Of a stretch of 64,000 bases of DNA, positions 16,801 to 30,750 are shown piece by piece. How positions within the stretch are numbered: the first letter of the stretch is position 1; each line of letters begins with the position of its first letter. Both the position numbers and the translations under genes were made by a program. The DNA comes from Ptiloglossa arizonensis (taxonomy: Eukaryota; Arthropoda; Insecta; Hymenoptera; Colletidae), in contig NW_027478595.1 in NCBI RefSeq assembly GCF_051014685.1, positions 744,001 to 808,000 on the forward strand, given 5' to 3'. Under the pieces are notes generated by a model. The model saw only the letters and a program-made list of their open reading frames with translations, had not been told where the DNA came from and ran no database searches.

Positions 16801-18430
16801 CGTATAACGTATAACGTATAACGTATAACGTATAACGTATAACGTATAACGTATAACGTATAACGTATAACGTATAACGTATAACGTATAACGTATAACG
16901 TATAACGTATAACGTATAACGTATAACGTATAACGTATAACGTATAACGTATAACGTATAACGTATAACGTATAACGTATAACGTATAACGTATAGCGTG
17001 TAACGTATAACGTATAACGATTAACGTAAAACGTATGACGTATTACATATTACGTATAACGTATAACGTATAACGTATAACGTATAACGTATAACGTATA
17101 ACGTATAACGTATAACGTATAACGCATAACGTATAACGTATAACGTAGAACGTATAACGTATAACGTATAACGTACTACGTTTAACATATAACGTATAAC
17201 GTAGAAAGTATAACGTATAACGTATAACGTATAACGTATGACGTATAACGTATAACGTATAACGTATAACGTATGACGTATAACGTATAACGTATAACGT
17301 ATAACGTATAACGTATAACGTATAACGTATAACGTATAACGTATAACGTATAACGTATAACGTATAACGTATAACGTATAACGTACAACGTTTAACGTAT
17401 ACCGTATAACGAATAACGTATAACGTATATCGCATGACGTATAACATATAACGTATAACGTATAACGTACAACGTATAACGTATAATGTATATCCTATAA
17501 CGCATAACGTATAACGTATAACGTATAACGTATAACGTATAACGTATAACGTATAACGTATAACGTATAACGTATAACGTATAACGTATAACGTATAACG
17601 TATAACGTATAACGTATAACGTATAACGTATTACGTATAACGTATAACGTATAACGTATAACGTATAACGTATAGCGTATAACGTATAACGTATAACGTA
17701 TAACGTCCAACGTATAACGTATAACGTATAACGTATAACGTATAACGTACAACGTTTAACGTATACCGTATAACGAATAACGTATAACGTATATCGCATG
17801 ACGTATTACATATAACGTATAACGTATAACGTATAACGTACAACGTATAACGTATAACGTATATCCTATAACGCATAACGTATAACGTATAACGTATAAC
17901 GTATAACGTATAACGTATAACGTATAACGTATAACGTATAACGTATAACGTGTAACGTATAACGTATAACGTGTACAGTATAATGTATAACGTATAACGT
18001 GTAACGTATAACGTATAACGTATAACGTATAACGTATAACGTATAACGTATAACGTATAACGTATAACGTATAACGTATAACGTATAACGTATAGCGTAT
18101 AACGTATAACGTATAACGTATAACGTCCAACGTATAACGTATAACGTATAACGTATAACGTATAACGTACAACGTATAACGTATAACGTATATCCTATAA
18201 CGCATAACGTATAACGTATAACGTATAACGTGTAACGTATAACGTATAACGTATAACGTATAACGTATAACGTATAACGTATAACGTATAACGTATAACG
18301 TATAACGTATAACGTATAACGTATAACGTATAACGTATAACGTATAGCGTATAACGTATAACGTATAACGTATAACGTGTAACGTATAACGTATAACGTA
18401 TAACGTATAACGTATAACGTATAACGTATA
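10900..18430 (+). repeat. 3.8 kb tandem duplication in region II
   Basis: The block from about 10.9 to 14.58 kb is repeated at about 14.72 to 18.42 kb. The offset is 3,808 at the left end (paired TATATCC then AATAACG at 10,923 and 14,731), then 3,822, 3,829 and 3,836, and 3,843 at the right end (TATATCC at 14,346 and 18,189). Each step is a whole number of units. The copies are distinguishable, for example TCCAACG in the first against TCCGACG in the second near 16,048, so this is not one block assembled twice. Confidence 0.85.
14585..14920 (+). repeat. 315 bp nested direct duplication
   Basis: The rare unit pair TACATCG then TCTAACG occurs near 14,584 and 14,899, 315 bases (45 units) apart, inside the 3.8 kb duplication. 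A single counterpart lies near 11,091 in the first copy. Confidence 0.7.
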
Positions 18431-18640
18431 ACGTGTAACGTATAACGTATAACGTGTACAGTATAATGTATAACGTATAACGTGTAACGTATAACGTATA
18501 ACGTATAACGTATAACGTATAACGTATAACGTATAACGTATAACGTATAACGTATAACGTATAACGTATAACGTATAGCGTATAACGTATAACGTATAAC
18601 GTATAACGTCCAACGTATAACGTATAACGTATAACGTATA
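17935..18640 (+). repeat. 483 bp nested direct duplication
   Basis: The rare unit TGTACAG followed by TATAATG occurs near 17,972 and 18,455, 483 bases (69 units) apart, followed in both places by the same TGTAACG, TATAGCG and TCCAACG markers. The corresponding position in the first 3.8 kb copy (near 14,136) is single. Confidence 0.75.
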
Positions 18641-21485
18641 ACGTATAACGTACAACGTATAACGTATAACGTATATCCTATAACGCATAACGTATAACGT
18701 ATAACGTATAACGTGTAACGTATAACGTATAACGTATAACGTATAACGTATAACGTATAACGTATAACGTATAACGTATAACGTACAACGTTTAACGTAT
18801 AACGTATAACGTAGAACGTATAACGTATAACGTATAACGTATAACGTATGACGTATAACGTATAACGTATAACGTATAACGTATGACGTATAACGTATAA
18901 CGTATAACGTATAACGTATAACGTATAACGTATAACGTATAACGTATAACGTATAACGTATAACGTATACCGTATAACGTATAACGTATAACGTACAACG
19001 TTTAACGTATACCGTATAACGAATAACGTATAACGTATATCGCATGACGTATAACATATAACGTATAACGTATAACGTACAACGTATAACGTATAATGTA
19101 TATCCTATAACGCATAACGTATAACGTATAACGTATAACGTATAACGTATAACGTATAACGTATAACGTATAACGTATAACGTATAACGTATAACGTATA
19201 ACGTATAACGTATAACGTATACAGTATAATGTATAACGTATAACGTGTAACGTATAACGTATAACGTATAACGTATAACGTATAACGTATAACGCATAAC
19301 GTATAACGTATAACGTATAACGTATAACGTATAACGTATAACGTATAACGTATAACGTATAACGTATAACGTATAACGTATAACGTATAACGTATAGCGT
19401 ATAACGTATAACGTATAACGTATAACGTCCAACGTATAACGTATAACGTATAACGTATAACGTATAACGTACAACGTTTAACGTATACCGTATAACGAAT
19501 AACGTATAACGTATATCGCATGACGTATAACATATAACGTATAACGTATAACGTATAACGTACAACGTATAACGTATAACGTATATCCTATAACGCATAA
19601 CGTATAACGTATAACGTATAACGTATAACGTATAACGTATAACGTATAACGTATAACGTATAACGTATAACGTATAACGTATAACGTGTTACGTATAACG
19701 TATAACGTATACAGTATAATGTATAACGTATAACGTGTAACGTATAACGTATAACGTATAACGTATAACGTATAACGTATAACGTATAACGTATAACGTA
19801 TAACGTATAACGTATAACGTATAACGTATAGCGTATAACGTATAACGTATAACGTATAACGTCCAACGTATAACGTATAACGTATAACGTATAACGTATA
19901 ACGTATAACGTACAACGTTTAACGTATACCGTATAACGAATAACGTATAACGTATATCGCATGACGTATAACATATAACGTATAACGTATAACGTATAAC
20001 GTACAACGTATAACGTATAACGTATATCCTATAACGCATAACGTATAACGTATAACGTATAGCGTATAACGTATAACGTATAACGTATAACGTATAACGT
20101 ATAACGTATAACGTATAGCGTATAACGTATAACGTATAACGTATAACGTATAACGTATAACGTATAACGTGTAACGTATAACGTATAACGTATAACGTAT
20201 AACGTATAACGTACAACGTTTAACGTATAACGTATAACGTATAACGTATAACGTATAACGTATAACGTATAACGTATAACGTACAACGTATAACGTATAA
20301 CGTATATCCTATAACGCATAACGAATAACGTATAACGTATAACGTATATCGTATAACGTATAACGTATAACGTATAACGTATAACGTATAACGTATAACG
20401 TATAACGTATAACGTATAACGTATAACGTATAACGTATAACGTATAACGTATAACGTATAACGTATATCCTATAACGCATAACGAATAACGTATAACGTA
20501 TAACGTATATCGTATAACGTATAACGTATAACGTATAACGTATAACGTATAACGTACAACGTATAACGTATAACGTATATCCTATAACGCATAACGTATA
20601 ACGTATAACGTATAGCGTATAACGTATAACGTATAACGTATAACGTATAACGTATAACGTATAACGTGTAACGTATAACGTATAACGTATAACGTATAAC
20701 GTATAACGTACAACGTTTAACGTATAACGTATAACGTATAACGTATAACGTATAACGTATAACGTATAACGTACAACGTATAACGTATAACGTATATCCT
20801 ATAACGCATAACGAATAACGTATAACGTATAACGTATATCGTATATCGTATAAGGTATAACGTACAACGTATATCGCATGACGTATAACATATAACGTAT
20901 AACGAATAACGTATAACGTACAACGTATAACGTATAACGTATATCCTATAACGCATAACGTATAACGTATAACGTATAACGTGTAACGTATAACGTATAA
21001 CGTATAACGTATAACGTATAACGTATAACGTATAACGTATAACGTATAACGTATAACGTATAACGTATAACGTATAACGTATAACGTATAACGTATAACG
21101 TATAACGTATAGCGTATAACGTATAACGTATAACGTATAACGTCCAACGTATAACGTATAACGTATAACGTATAACGTATAACGTATAACGTACAACGTT
21201 TAACGTATACCGTATAACGAATAACGTATAACGTATATCGCATGACGTATAACATATAACGTATAACGTATAACGTATAACGTACAACGTATAACGTATA
21301 ACGTATATCCTATAACGCATAACGTATAACGTATAACGTATAGCGTATAACGTATAACGTATAACGTATAACGTATAACGTATAACGTATAACGTATAAC
21401 GTATAACGTATAGCGTATAACGTATAACGTATAACGTATAACGTACATCGTCTAACGTATAACGTATAACGTATAACGTATAACG

Positions 21486-24201
21486 TACAACGTATAACGT
21501 ATAACGTATAACGTATAACGTATAACGTATAACGTATAACGTATAACGTATAACGTATAACGTATAACGTATAACGTATAACGTATAACGTATAACGTAT
21601 AACGTATAACGTATAACGTATAACGTATAACGTATAACGTATAACGTATAACGTATAACGTATAACGTATAACGTATAACGTATAACGTATTATGAATAA
21701 CGTATAACGTATAACGTATAACGTAACACCTATAACGTATAAAGTATAACGTATAACGTATAACGTATAACGTATAACGTATAACGTATAACGTATATCG
21801 TATAACGTATAACGTATAACGTATAACGTATAACTTGTAACGAAAAACGTATAACGAATAACGTAAAACGTATGACGCATTACATGCTACGTATAAAGTA
21901 TAACATTCAACGTAAAACGTATAACGTACAACGTATAACGTATAACGTGTAACGAAGAACGTATAAAGAATAACGTATAACGTATATCGTATAACGTACA
22001 ACTTATAACGTATAACGTACAACGTATAACGTATAACGTACAACGTATAACGTAAAACGTATAACGTATAACGTATAACGTATAACGTATAACGTATAAC
22101 GTATAACGTATAACGTATAACGTACAACGTATAACGTATCACGTATATCGTATTACGAATAACGTATAACGTATAACGTATAACGTATAACGAATAACGT
22201 ATAACGTATAACGTATAACGTATAACGTATAACGTATAACGCATAACGTATAACGCATAACGTATAACGTATAACGTATAACGTATAACGTATAACGTAT
22301 AACGTATAACGCATAACGTATGACGTATGACGTATAACGTATAACGTATAACGTATAACGTATAACGTATAACGTATAACGTATAACGTATAACGTATAA
22401 CGTATAACGTATAACGTATAACGTATAACGTATAACGTATAACGTATAACGTATAACGTATAACGTATAACGTATAACGTATAACGTATAACGTATAACG
22501 TATAACGTATAACGTATAACGTATAACGTATAACGTATAACGTATAACGTATAACGTATAACGTATAACGTATAACGTATAACGTATAACGTATAACGTA
22601 TAACGTATAACGTATAACGTATAGCGTATAACGTATAACGTATAACGTATAGCGTATAACGTATAACGTATAACGTATAGCGTATAACGTATAACGTATA
22701 ACGTATAACGTACAACGTATAACGTCTAACGTATAACGTATAACGTATAACGTATAACGTATATCGTATAACGTATAACGTATAACGAATAACGTAAAAC
22801 GTATAACGCATAATGTATAACGTATAACGTATAACGTATTACGTATAACCTATGACGTATAACGTATAACGTATAACGTATAACTTGTAACGAAAAACGT
22901 ATAACGAATAACGTAAAACGTATGACGCATTACATGCTACGTATAAAGTATAACATTCAACGAATAACCTGTGACGTATAACGTATAACTTGTAACGTAT
23001 AACGTATAACGTATAACGTATAACGTATAACGTATAACGTATAACGCATAACATGTAATGTATAACGTATAACGTATAATGTATAACGTATAACGTATAA
23101 CGTATAACGTATAACGTATAACCTATGACGTATAAAGTATAACGTATAACGTTTAACGTATAACGTATAACGTATAACGTATAACGTATAACGTATAACG
23201 TATAACGTATAACGTATAACGTATGACGTATAACGTATAACGTATAACGTATAACGTATAACGTATAACGTATAACGTATAACGTATAACGTATAACGTA
23301 TAACGTATAACGTATAACGTATAACGTATAACGTATGACGTATAACGTATAACGTATAACGTATAACGTATAACGTATAACCTATGACGTATAACGTATA
23401 ACGTATGACGTATAACGTATAACGTATAACGTATAACGTATAACGTATAACCTATGACGTATAACGTATAACGTATAACGTATAACATGTAACGTACAAC
23501 GTATAACGTATACCGTATAACGTATAACTAATAACGTATAACGTAAAACGAATATCGTACAACGTATAACGCATAACGTATAACGTATAACGTATAACGT
23601 ATAACGCATAACGTATAACGTATAACGTATAACCTATGACGTATAACGTATAACGTATAACGTATAACGTATAACGTATAACGTATAACGTATAACCTAT
23701 GACGTATAACGTATAACGTATAACGTAACACCTATAACGTATAAAGTATAACGTAGAACGTATAACGTATAACGTATAACGTATAACGTATAACGTATAA
23801 CGTATATCGTATAACGTATAACGTATAACGTATAACGTATCACTTGTAACGAAAAACGTATAACGAATAACGTAAAACGTATGACGCATTACATGCTACT
23901 TATAAAGTATAACATTCAACGTAAAACGTATAACGTATAACGTATAACGTATAACGTGTAACGAAGAACGTATAAAGAATAACGTATAACGTATAACGTA
24001 TAACGTATAACGTATAACGTGTAACGAAGAACGTATAAAGAATAACGTATAACGTATAACGTATAACGTATAACGTATAACGTATAACGTATAACGTATA
24101 ACGTATAACGTATAACGTATAACGTATAACGTATAACGTATAACGTATAACGTATAACGTATAACGTATAACGTATAACGTATAACGTATAACGTATAAC
24201 G
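21486..24201 (+). repeat. Satellite region III: divergent island with C cassettes
   Basis: This stretch has the densest set of rare variants in the window, including TATTATG, TAACACC, TATAAAG, AATATCG, TATAACT and TATCACT. Cassette C recurs at 21,829, 22,879 and 23,838. The rare unit TAACACC followed by TATAACG and TATAAAG occurs at 21,724 and again at 23,726, exactly 286 units apart, so part of the island is itself a duplication of about 2.0 kb. No A cassette occurs after 21,192 until 47,299. A 41-unit pure run lies in the middle (22,333-22,619). Confidence 0.8.
22333..22619 (+). repeat. Longest pure run found: 41 consensus units
   Basis: From 22,333 to 22,619 the sequence is exactly 41 copies of TATAACG with no change. 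It is bounded by TATGACG on the left and TATAGCG on the right. Other long pure runs are near 8,224-8,417, 12,957-13,163, 16,786-16,993, 36,757-36,942, 41,236-41,430, 43,790-43,974 and 62,970-63,166, all about 185-210 bases. Confidence 0.8.
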
Positions 24202-26056
24202 TACAACGTTTAACGTATAACGTATAACGTATAACGTATAACGTATAACGTATAACGTATAACGTATAACGCATAACGTATAACGTATAACGTATAACGT
24301 ATAACGTATAACGTATAACGTATAACGTACAACGTTTAACGTATAACGTATAACGTACAACGTTTAACGTATAACGTATAACGTATAACGTATAACGTAT
24401 AACGTATAACGTATAACGTATAACGTATAACGTATAACGTATAACGTATAACGTATAACGTGTAACGTATAACGTATAACGTATACAGTATAATGTATAA
24501 CGTATAACGTGTAACGTATAACGTATAACGTATAACGTATAACGTATAACGTATAACGTATAACGTATAACGTATATCGCATGACGTATAACGCATAACG
24601 TATAACGTTTAACGTGTAACGTATAACGCATAACGTATAACGTACAACGTTTAACGTATAACGTATAACGTATAACGTATAACGTATAACGTATAACGTA
24701 TAACGTATAACGCATAACGTATAACGTATAACGTATAACGTATAACGTATAACGTATAACGTATAACGTACAACGTTTAACGTATAACGTATAACGTACA
24801 ACGTTTAACGTATAACGTATAACGTATAACGTATAACGTATAACGTATAACGTATAACGTATAACGTATAACGTATAACGTATAACGTATAACGTATAAC
24901 GTGTAACGTATAACGTATAACGTATAACGTATAACGTATAACGTATAACGTATAACGTATAACGTATAACGTATAACGTATAACGTATAACGTATAACGT
25001 ATAACGTATAACGTATATCGCATGACGTATAACGCATAACGTATAACGTTTAACGTGTAACGTATAACGCATAACGTATAACGTATAACGTATAACGTAC
25101 AACGTATAACGTATAACGTATAACGAATAACGTATAACGTATATCGCATGACGTATAACGTACAACGTATAACGTATAACGTATATCCTATAACGCATAA
25201 CGTATAACGTATAACGTATAACGTATAACGTATAACGTATAACGTATAACGTATAACGTATAACGTATAACGTACAACGTTTAACGTATAATGTATAACG
25301 TATAACGTATAACGTATAACGTATAACGTATATCGCATGACGTATAACGCATAACGTATAACGTATAACGTGTAACGTATAACGTATAACGTATAACGTA
25401 TAACGTATAACGTATAACGTATAACGTATAACGTATAACGTATAACGTATAACGTATAACGTATGACGTATAACGTATAACGTACAACGTTTAACGTATA
25501 ACGTATAACGTATAACGTATAACGTATAACGTATAACGTATAACGTATAACGTATAACGTATAACGTATAACGTATAACGTATAACGTATAACGAATAAC
25601 GTATAACGTATAACGTATAACGTACAACGTTTAACGTATAACGTATAACGTAGAACGTATAACGTATAACGTATAACGTATAACGTATGACGTATAACGA
25701 ATAACGTACAACGTTTAACGTATAACGTATAACGTATAACGTATAACGTATAACGTATATCGTACAACGTTCAACGTATAACGTATAACGTATAACGTAT
25801 AACGTATATGTTATAAGGTATAACGTATAACGTATAACGTATAACGTATAACGTATAACGTATAACGTATAACGTATAACGTATAACGTATAACGTATAA
25901 CGTATAACGTATAACGTATAACGTATAGCGTATAACGTATAACGTATAACGTATAACGTATAACGTCCAACGTATAACGTATAACGTATATCCTATAACG
26001 CATAACGTATAACGTATAACGTATAACGTATAACGTATAACGTATAACGTATAACG
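24202..26056 (+). repeat. Satellite region IV: transitional block with a 441 bp tandem duplication
   Basis: The pair TACAACG then TTTAACG occurs at 24,202 and 24,643, and again at 24,328 and 24,769. TATATCG followed by CATGACG occurs at 24,573 and 25,014. All three pairs are 441 bases (63 units) apart, which defines a direct tandem duplication of about 24,202-24,640 and 24,643-25,081. The two copies differ in a few units, such as a TATACAG and TATAATG pair near 24,480 present only in the first. Downstream the block carries one F cassette at 25,763 and leads into the first of the dense B cassettes. Confidence 0.8.
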
Positions 26057-27379
26057 ATTAACGTAAAACGTATGACGTATTACATATTACGTATAACGTA
26101 GAACGTATAACGTATAACGTATAACGTATAACGTATAATGTATAACGTATAACGTACAACGTATAACGTATAACGTATATCCTATAACACATAACGTATA
26201 ATGTATAACGTATAATATAACGTATAACGTATAACGTATAACGTATAACGTATAACGTATAACGTATAACGTATAACGTATAACGTATAACGTATAACGT
26301 ATAACGTATAACGTATAACGTATAACGTACAACGTATAACGTATAACGTATAACGTATAACGTATAACGTATAGCGTATAACGTATAACGTATAACGTAT
26401 AACGTATAACGTCCAACGTATAACGTATAACGTATAGCGTATAACGTATAACGTACAACGTATAACGTATAACGTATATCGTACAACGTTCAACGTATAA
26501 CGTATAATGTATAACGTATAACGTATAACGTATAACGTATATGTTATAAGGTATAACGTATAACGTATAACGTATAACGTATAACGTATAACGTATAACG
26601 TATAACGTATAACGTATAACGTATAACGTATAACGTATAACGTATAACGTATAACGTATAACGTATAACGTACAACGTATAACGTATAACGTATAACGTA
26701 TAACGTATAACGTATAGCGTATAACGTATAACGTATAACGTATAACGTATAACGTCCAACGTATAACGTATAACGTATAGCGTATAACGTATAACGTACA
26801 ACGTATAACGTATAACGTATATCCTATAACGCATAACGTATAACGTATAACGTATAACGTATAACGTATAACGTATAACGTATAACGTATAACGTATAAC
26901 GTATATCGTATAACGTATAACGTATAACGTATAACGTATAACGTATGTCGTATAACGTATAACGTATAACGTATAACGTATAACGTATAACGTATAACGT
27001 ATAACGTATAACGTATAACGTATAACGTATAACGTATAACGTATAACGTATAACGTATAACGTATAACGATTAACGTAAAACGTATGACGTATTACATAT
27101 TACGTATAACGTATAACGTATAACTTATAACGTATAACGTATAACGTATGACGTATAACGTAGAACGTATAACGTATAACGTATAACGTATAGCGTATAA
27201 CGTATAACGTATAACGTATAACGTATAACGTCCAACGTATAACGTATAACGTATATCCTATAACGCATAACGTATAACGTATAACGTATAACGTATAACG
27301 TATAACGTATAACGTATAACGATTAACGTAAAACGTATGACGTATTACATATTACGTATAACGTAGAACGTATAACGTA

Positions 27380-30300
27380 TAACGTATAGCGTATAACGTA
27401 TAATGTATAACGTATAACGTATAACGTATAACGTATAACGTATAACGTATAACGTATAACGTATAACGTATAACGTATAACGTATGACGTATAACGTATA
27501 ACGTACAACGTTTAACGTATAACGTATAACGTAGAACGTATAACGTACAACGTATAACGTATAACGTACAACGTATAACGTATAACGTATATCCTATAAC
27601 GCATAACGTATAACGTATAACGTATAACGTATAACGTATAACGTATAACGTATAACGTATAACGTATAACGAATAACGTATAACGTATAACGTATAACGT
27701 ACAACGTATAACGTATAACGTATAACGTAGAACGTATAACGTATAACGTATAACGTATAACGTATAACGTATAACGTATAACGTATAACGTATAACGTAT
27801 AACGTATAACGTACAACGTATAACGTATAACGTATAACGTATAACGTATAACGTATAGCGTATAACGTATAACGTATAACGTATAACGTCCAACGTATAA
27901 CGTATAACGTATAGCGTATAACGTATAACGTACAACGTATAACGTATAACGTATATCCTATAACGCATAACGTATAACGTATAACGCATAACGTATAACG
28001 TATAACGTATAACGTATAACGTATAACGTATAACGTATAACGTATAACGTATAACGTATAACGTATAACGTATAACGTATAACGTATAACATATAACGTA
28101 TAACGTATAACGATTAACGTAAAACGTATGACGTATTACATATTACGTATAACGTATAACGTATGACGTATAACGTATAACGTATAACGTATGACGTATA
28201 ACGTATAACGTACAACGTTTAACGTGTAACGTATAACGTATAACGTATAGCATATAACGTATAATGTATAACGTATAACGTATAACGTATAACGTATAAC
28301 GTATAACGTATAACGTATAACGTATATCCTATAACGCATAACGTATAACATATAACGTATAACGTATAACGATTAACGTAAAACGTATGACGTATTACAT
28401 ATTACGTATAACGTATAACGTATAACGTATAACGTATAACGTATAACGTATAACGTATGACGTATAACGTATAACGTACAACGTACAACGTTTAACGAAT
28501 AACGTATAACGTATAACGTATAGCGTATAACGTATAATGTATAACGTATAACGTATAACGTATAACGTATAACGTATAACGTATAACGTATAACGTATAA
28601 CGTATAACGTATAACGTATATCCTATAACGCATAACGTATAACGTATAACGTATAACGTATAACGTATAACGTATAACGTATAACGTATAACGTATAACG
28701 TATAACGTATAACGTATAACGTATAACGTATAACGTATAACGTATAGCGTATAACGTATAACGTATAACGTATAACGTATAACGTCCAACGTATAACGTA
28801 TAACGTATAGCGTATAACGTATAACGTACAACGTATAACGTATAACGTATATCCTATAACGCATAACGTATAACGTATAACGTATAACGTATATCCTATA
28901 ACGCATAACGTATAACGTATAACGTATAACGTATAACGTATAACGTATAACGTATAACGATTAACGTAAAACGTATGACGTATTACATATTACGTATAAC
29001 GTATAACGTATAACGTATAACGTATAACGTATAACGTATAACGTATAACGTATAACGTATAACGTATAACGTATAACGTATAACGTATAACGTATAACGT
29101 ATAACGTATATCGTATAACGTATAACGATTAACGTAAAACGTATGACGTATTACATATTACGTATAACGTATAACGTATAACTTATAACGTATAACGTAT
29201 AACGTATGACGTATAACGTATAACGTACAACGTTAAACGTATAACGTATAACGTATAACGTATAGCGTATAACGTATAATGTATAACGTATAACGTATAA
29301 CGTATAACGTATAACGTATAACGTATAACGTATAACGTATAACGTATAACGTATAACGTATGACGTATAACGTATAACGTACAACGTTTAACGTATAACG
29401 TATAACGTAGAACGTATAACGTACAACGTATAACGTATAACGTACAACGTATAACGTATAACGTATATCCTATAACGCATAACGTATAACGTATAACGTA
29501 TAACGTATAACGTATAACGTATAACGTATAACGTATAACGTATAACGAATAACGTATAACGTATAACGTATAACGTACAACGTATAACGTATAACGTATA
29601 ACGTAGAACGTATAACGTATAACGTATAACGTATAACGTATAACGTATAACGTATAACGTATAACGTATAACGTATAACGTATAACGTACAACGTATAAC
29701 GTATAACGTATAACGTATAACGTATAACGTATAGCGTATAACGTATAACGTATAACGTATAACGTCCAACGTATAACGTATAACGTATAGCGTATAACGT
29801 ATAACGTACAACGTATAACGTATAACGTATATCCTATAACGCATAACGTATAACGTATAACGCATAACGTATAACGTATAACGTATAACGTATAACGTAT
29901 AACGTATAACGTATAACGTATAACGTATAACGTATAACGTATAACGTATAACGTATAACGTATAACGTATAACATATAACGTATAACGTATAACGATTAA
30001 CGTAAAACGTATGACGTATTACATATTACGTATAACGTATAACGTATAACGTATAACGTATAACGTATAACGTATGACGTATAACGTATAACGTACAACG
30101 TTTAACGTGTAACGTATAACGTATAACGTATAGCATATAACGTATAATGTATAACGTATAACGTATAACGTATAACGTATAACGTATAACGTATAACGTA
30201 TAACGTATATCCTATAACGCATAACGTATAACATATAACGTATAACGTATAACGATTAACGTAAAACGTATGACGTATTACATATTACGTATAACGTATA

Positions 30301-30750
30301 ACGTATAACGTATAACGTATAACGTATAACGTATAACGTATGACGTATAACGTATAACGTACAACGTACAACGTTTAACGAATAACGTATAACGTATAAC
30401 GTATAGCGTATAACGTATAATGTATAACGTATAACGTATAACGTATAACGTATAACGTATAACGTATAACGTATAACGTATAACGTATAACGTATAACGT
30501 ATATCCTATAACGCATAACGTATAACGTATAACGTATAACGTATAACGTATAACGTATAACGTATAACGTATAACGTATAACGTATAACGTATAACGTAT
30601 AACGTATAACGTATAACGTATAACGTATAGCGTATAACGTATAACGTATAACGTATAACGTATAACGTCCAACGTATAACGTATAACGTATAGCGTATAA
30701 CGTATAACGTACAACGTATAACGTATAACGTATATCCTATAACGCATAAC
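27380..30750 (+). repeat. 1.88 kb spaced duplication in region V
   Basis: About 27.38-28.87 kb matches 29.26-30.75 kb. The offset is 1,876 at the left (TATAGCG at 27,385 and 29,261) and 1,883 at the right (TATATCC at 28,848 and 30,731). The B cassette pair inside is at 28,113 and 28,372 in the first copy and at 29,996 and 30,255 in the second. Confidence 0.8.

Larger units (their letters stand above)
8760..21485 (+). repeat. Satellite region II: A-cassette-rich higher-order repeat domain
   Basis: Nineteen A cassettes occur between 8,760 and 21,192, often 300-900 bases apart. The core of the region is a tandem duplication with a spacing of about 3.8 kb, and B cassettes at 9,677, 13,191 and 17,020 suggest a third, more diverged copy to the left. 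Smaller direct duplications are nested inside. The phase is unbroken: every spacing measured here is a multiple of 7. Confidence 0.85.
64..23921 (+). repeat. Cassette C family (7 dispersed copies)
   Basis: Cassette C is an 84-base, 12-unit series of strongly diverged units: TATAACT, TGTAACG, AAAAACG, TATAACG, AATAACG, TAAAACG, TATGACG, CATTACA, TGCTACG, TATAAAG, TATAACA, TTCAACG. Starts: 64, 2810, 4357, 7668, 21829, 22879, 23838. The first copy has AATTACG in fifth place and one extra A in the sixth unit, making it 85 bases. The last copy has TATCACT in first place and TGCTACT in ninth. No copy occurs after 24 kb. The clustering of many rare changes in adjacent units suggests it is an old block conserved by copying. 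Confidence 0.85.

Noticed and set aside
25807..25820. Possible inverted unit (TGTTATA) near 25,810
   Set aside because: It is TATATGT followed by TATAAGG, two in-phase variant units in normal orientation. The apparent reverse unit is a coincidence.
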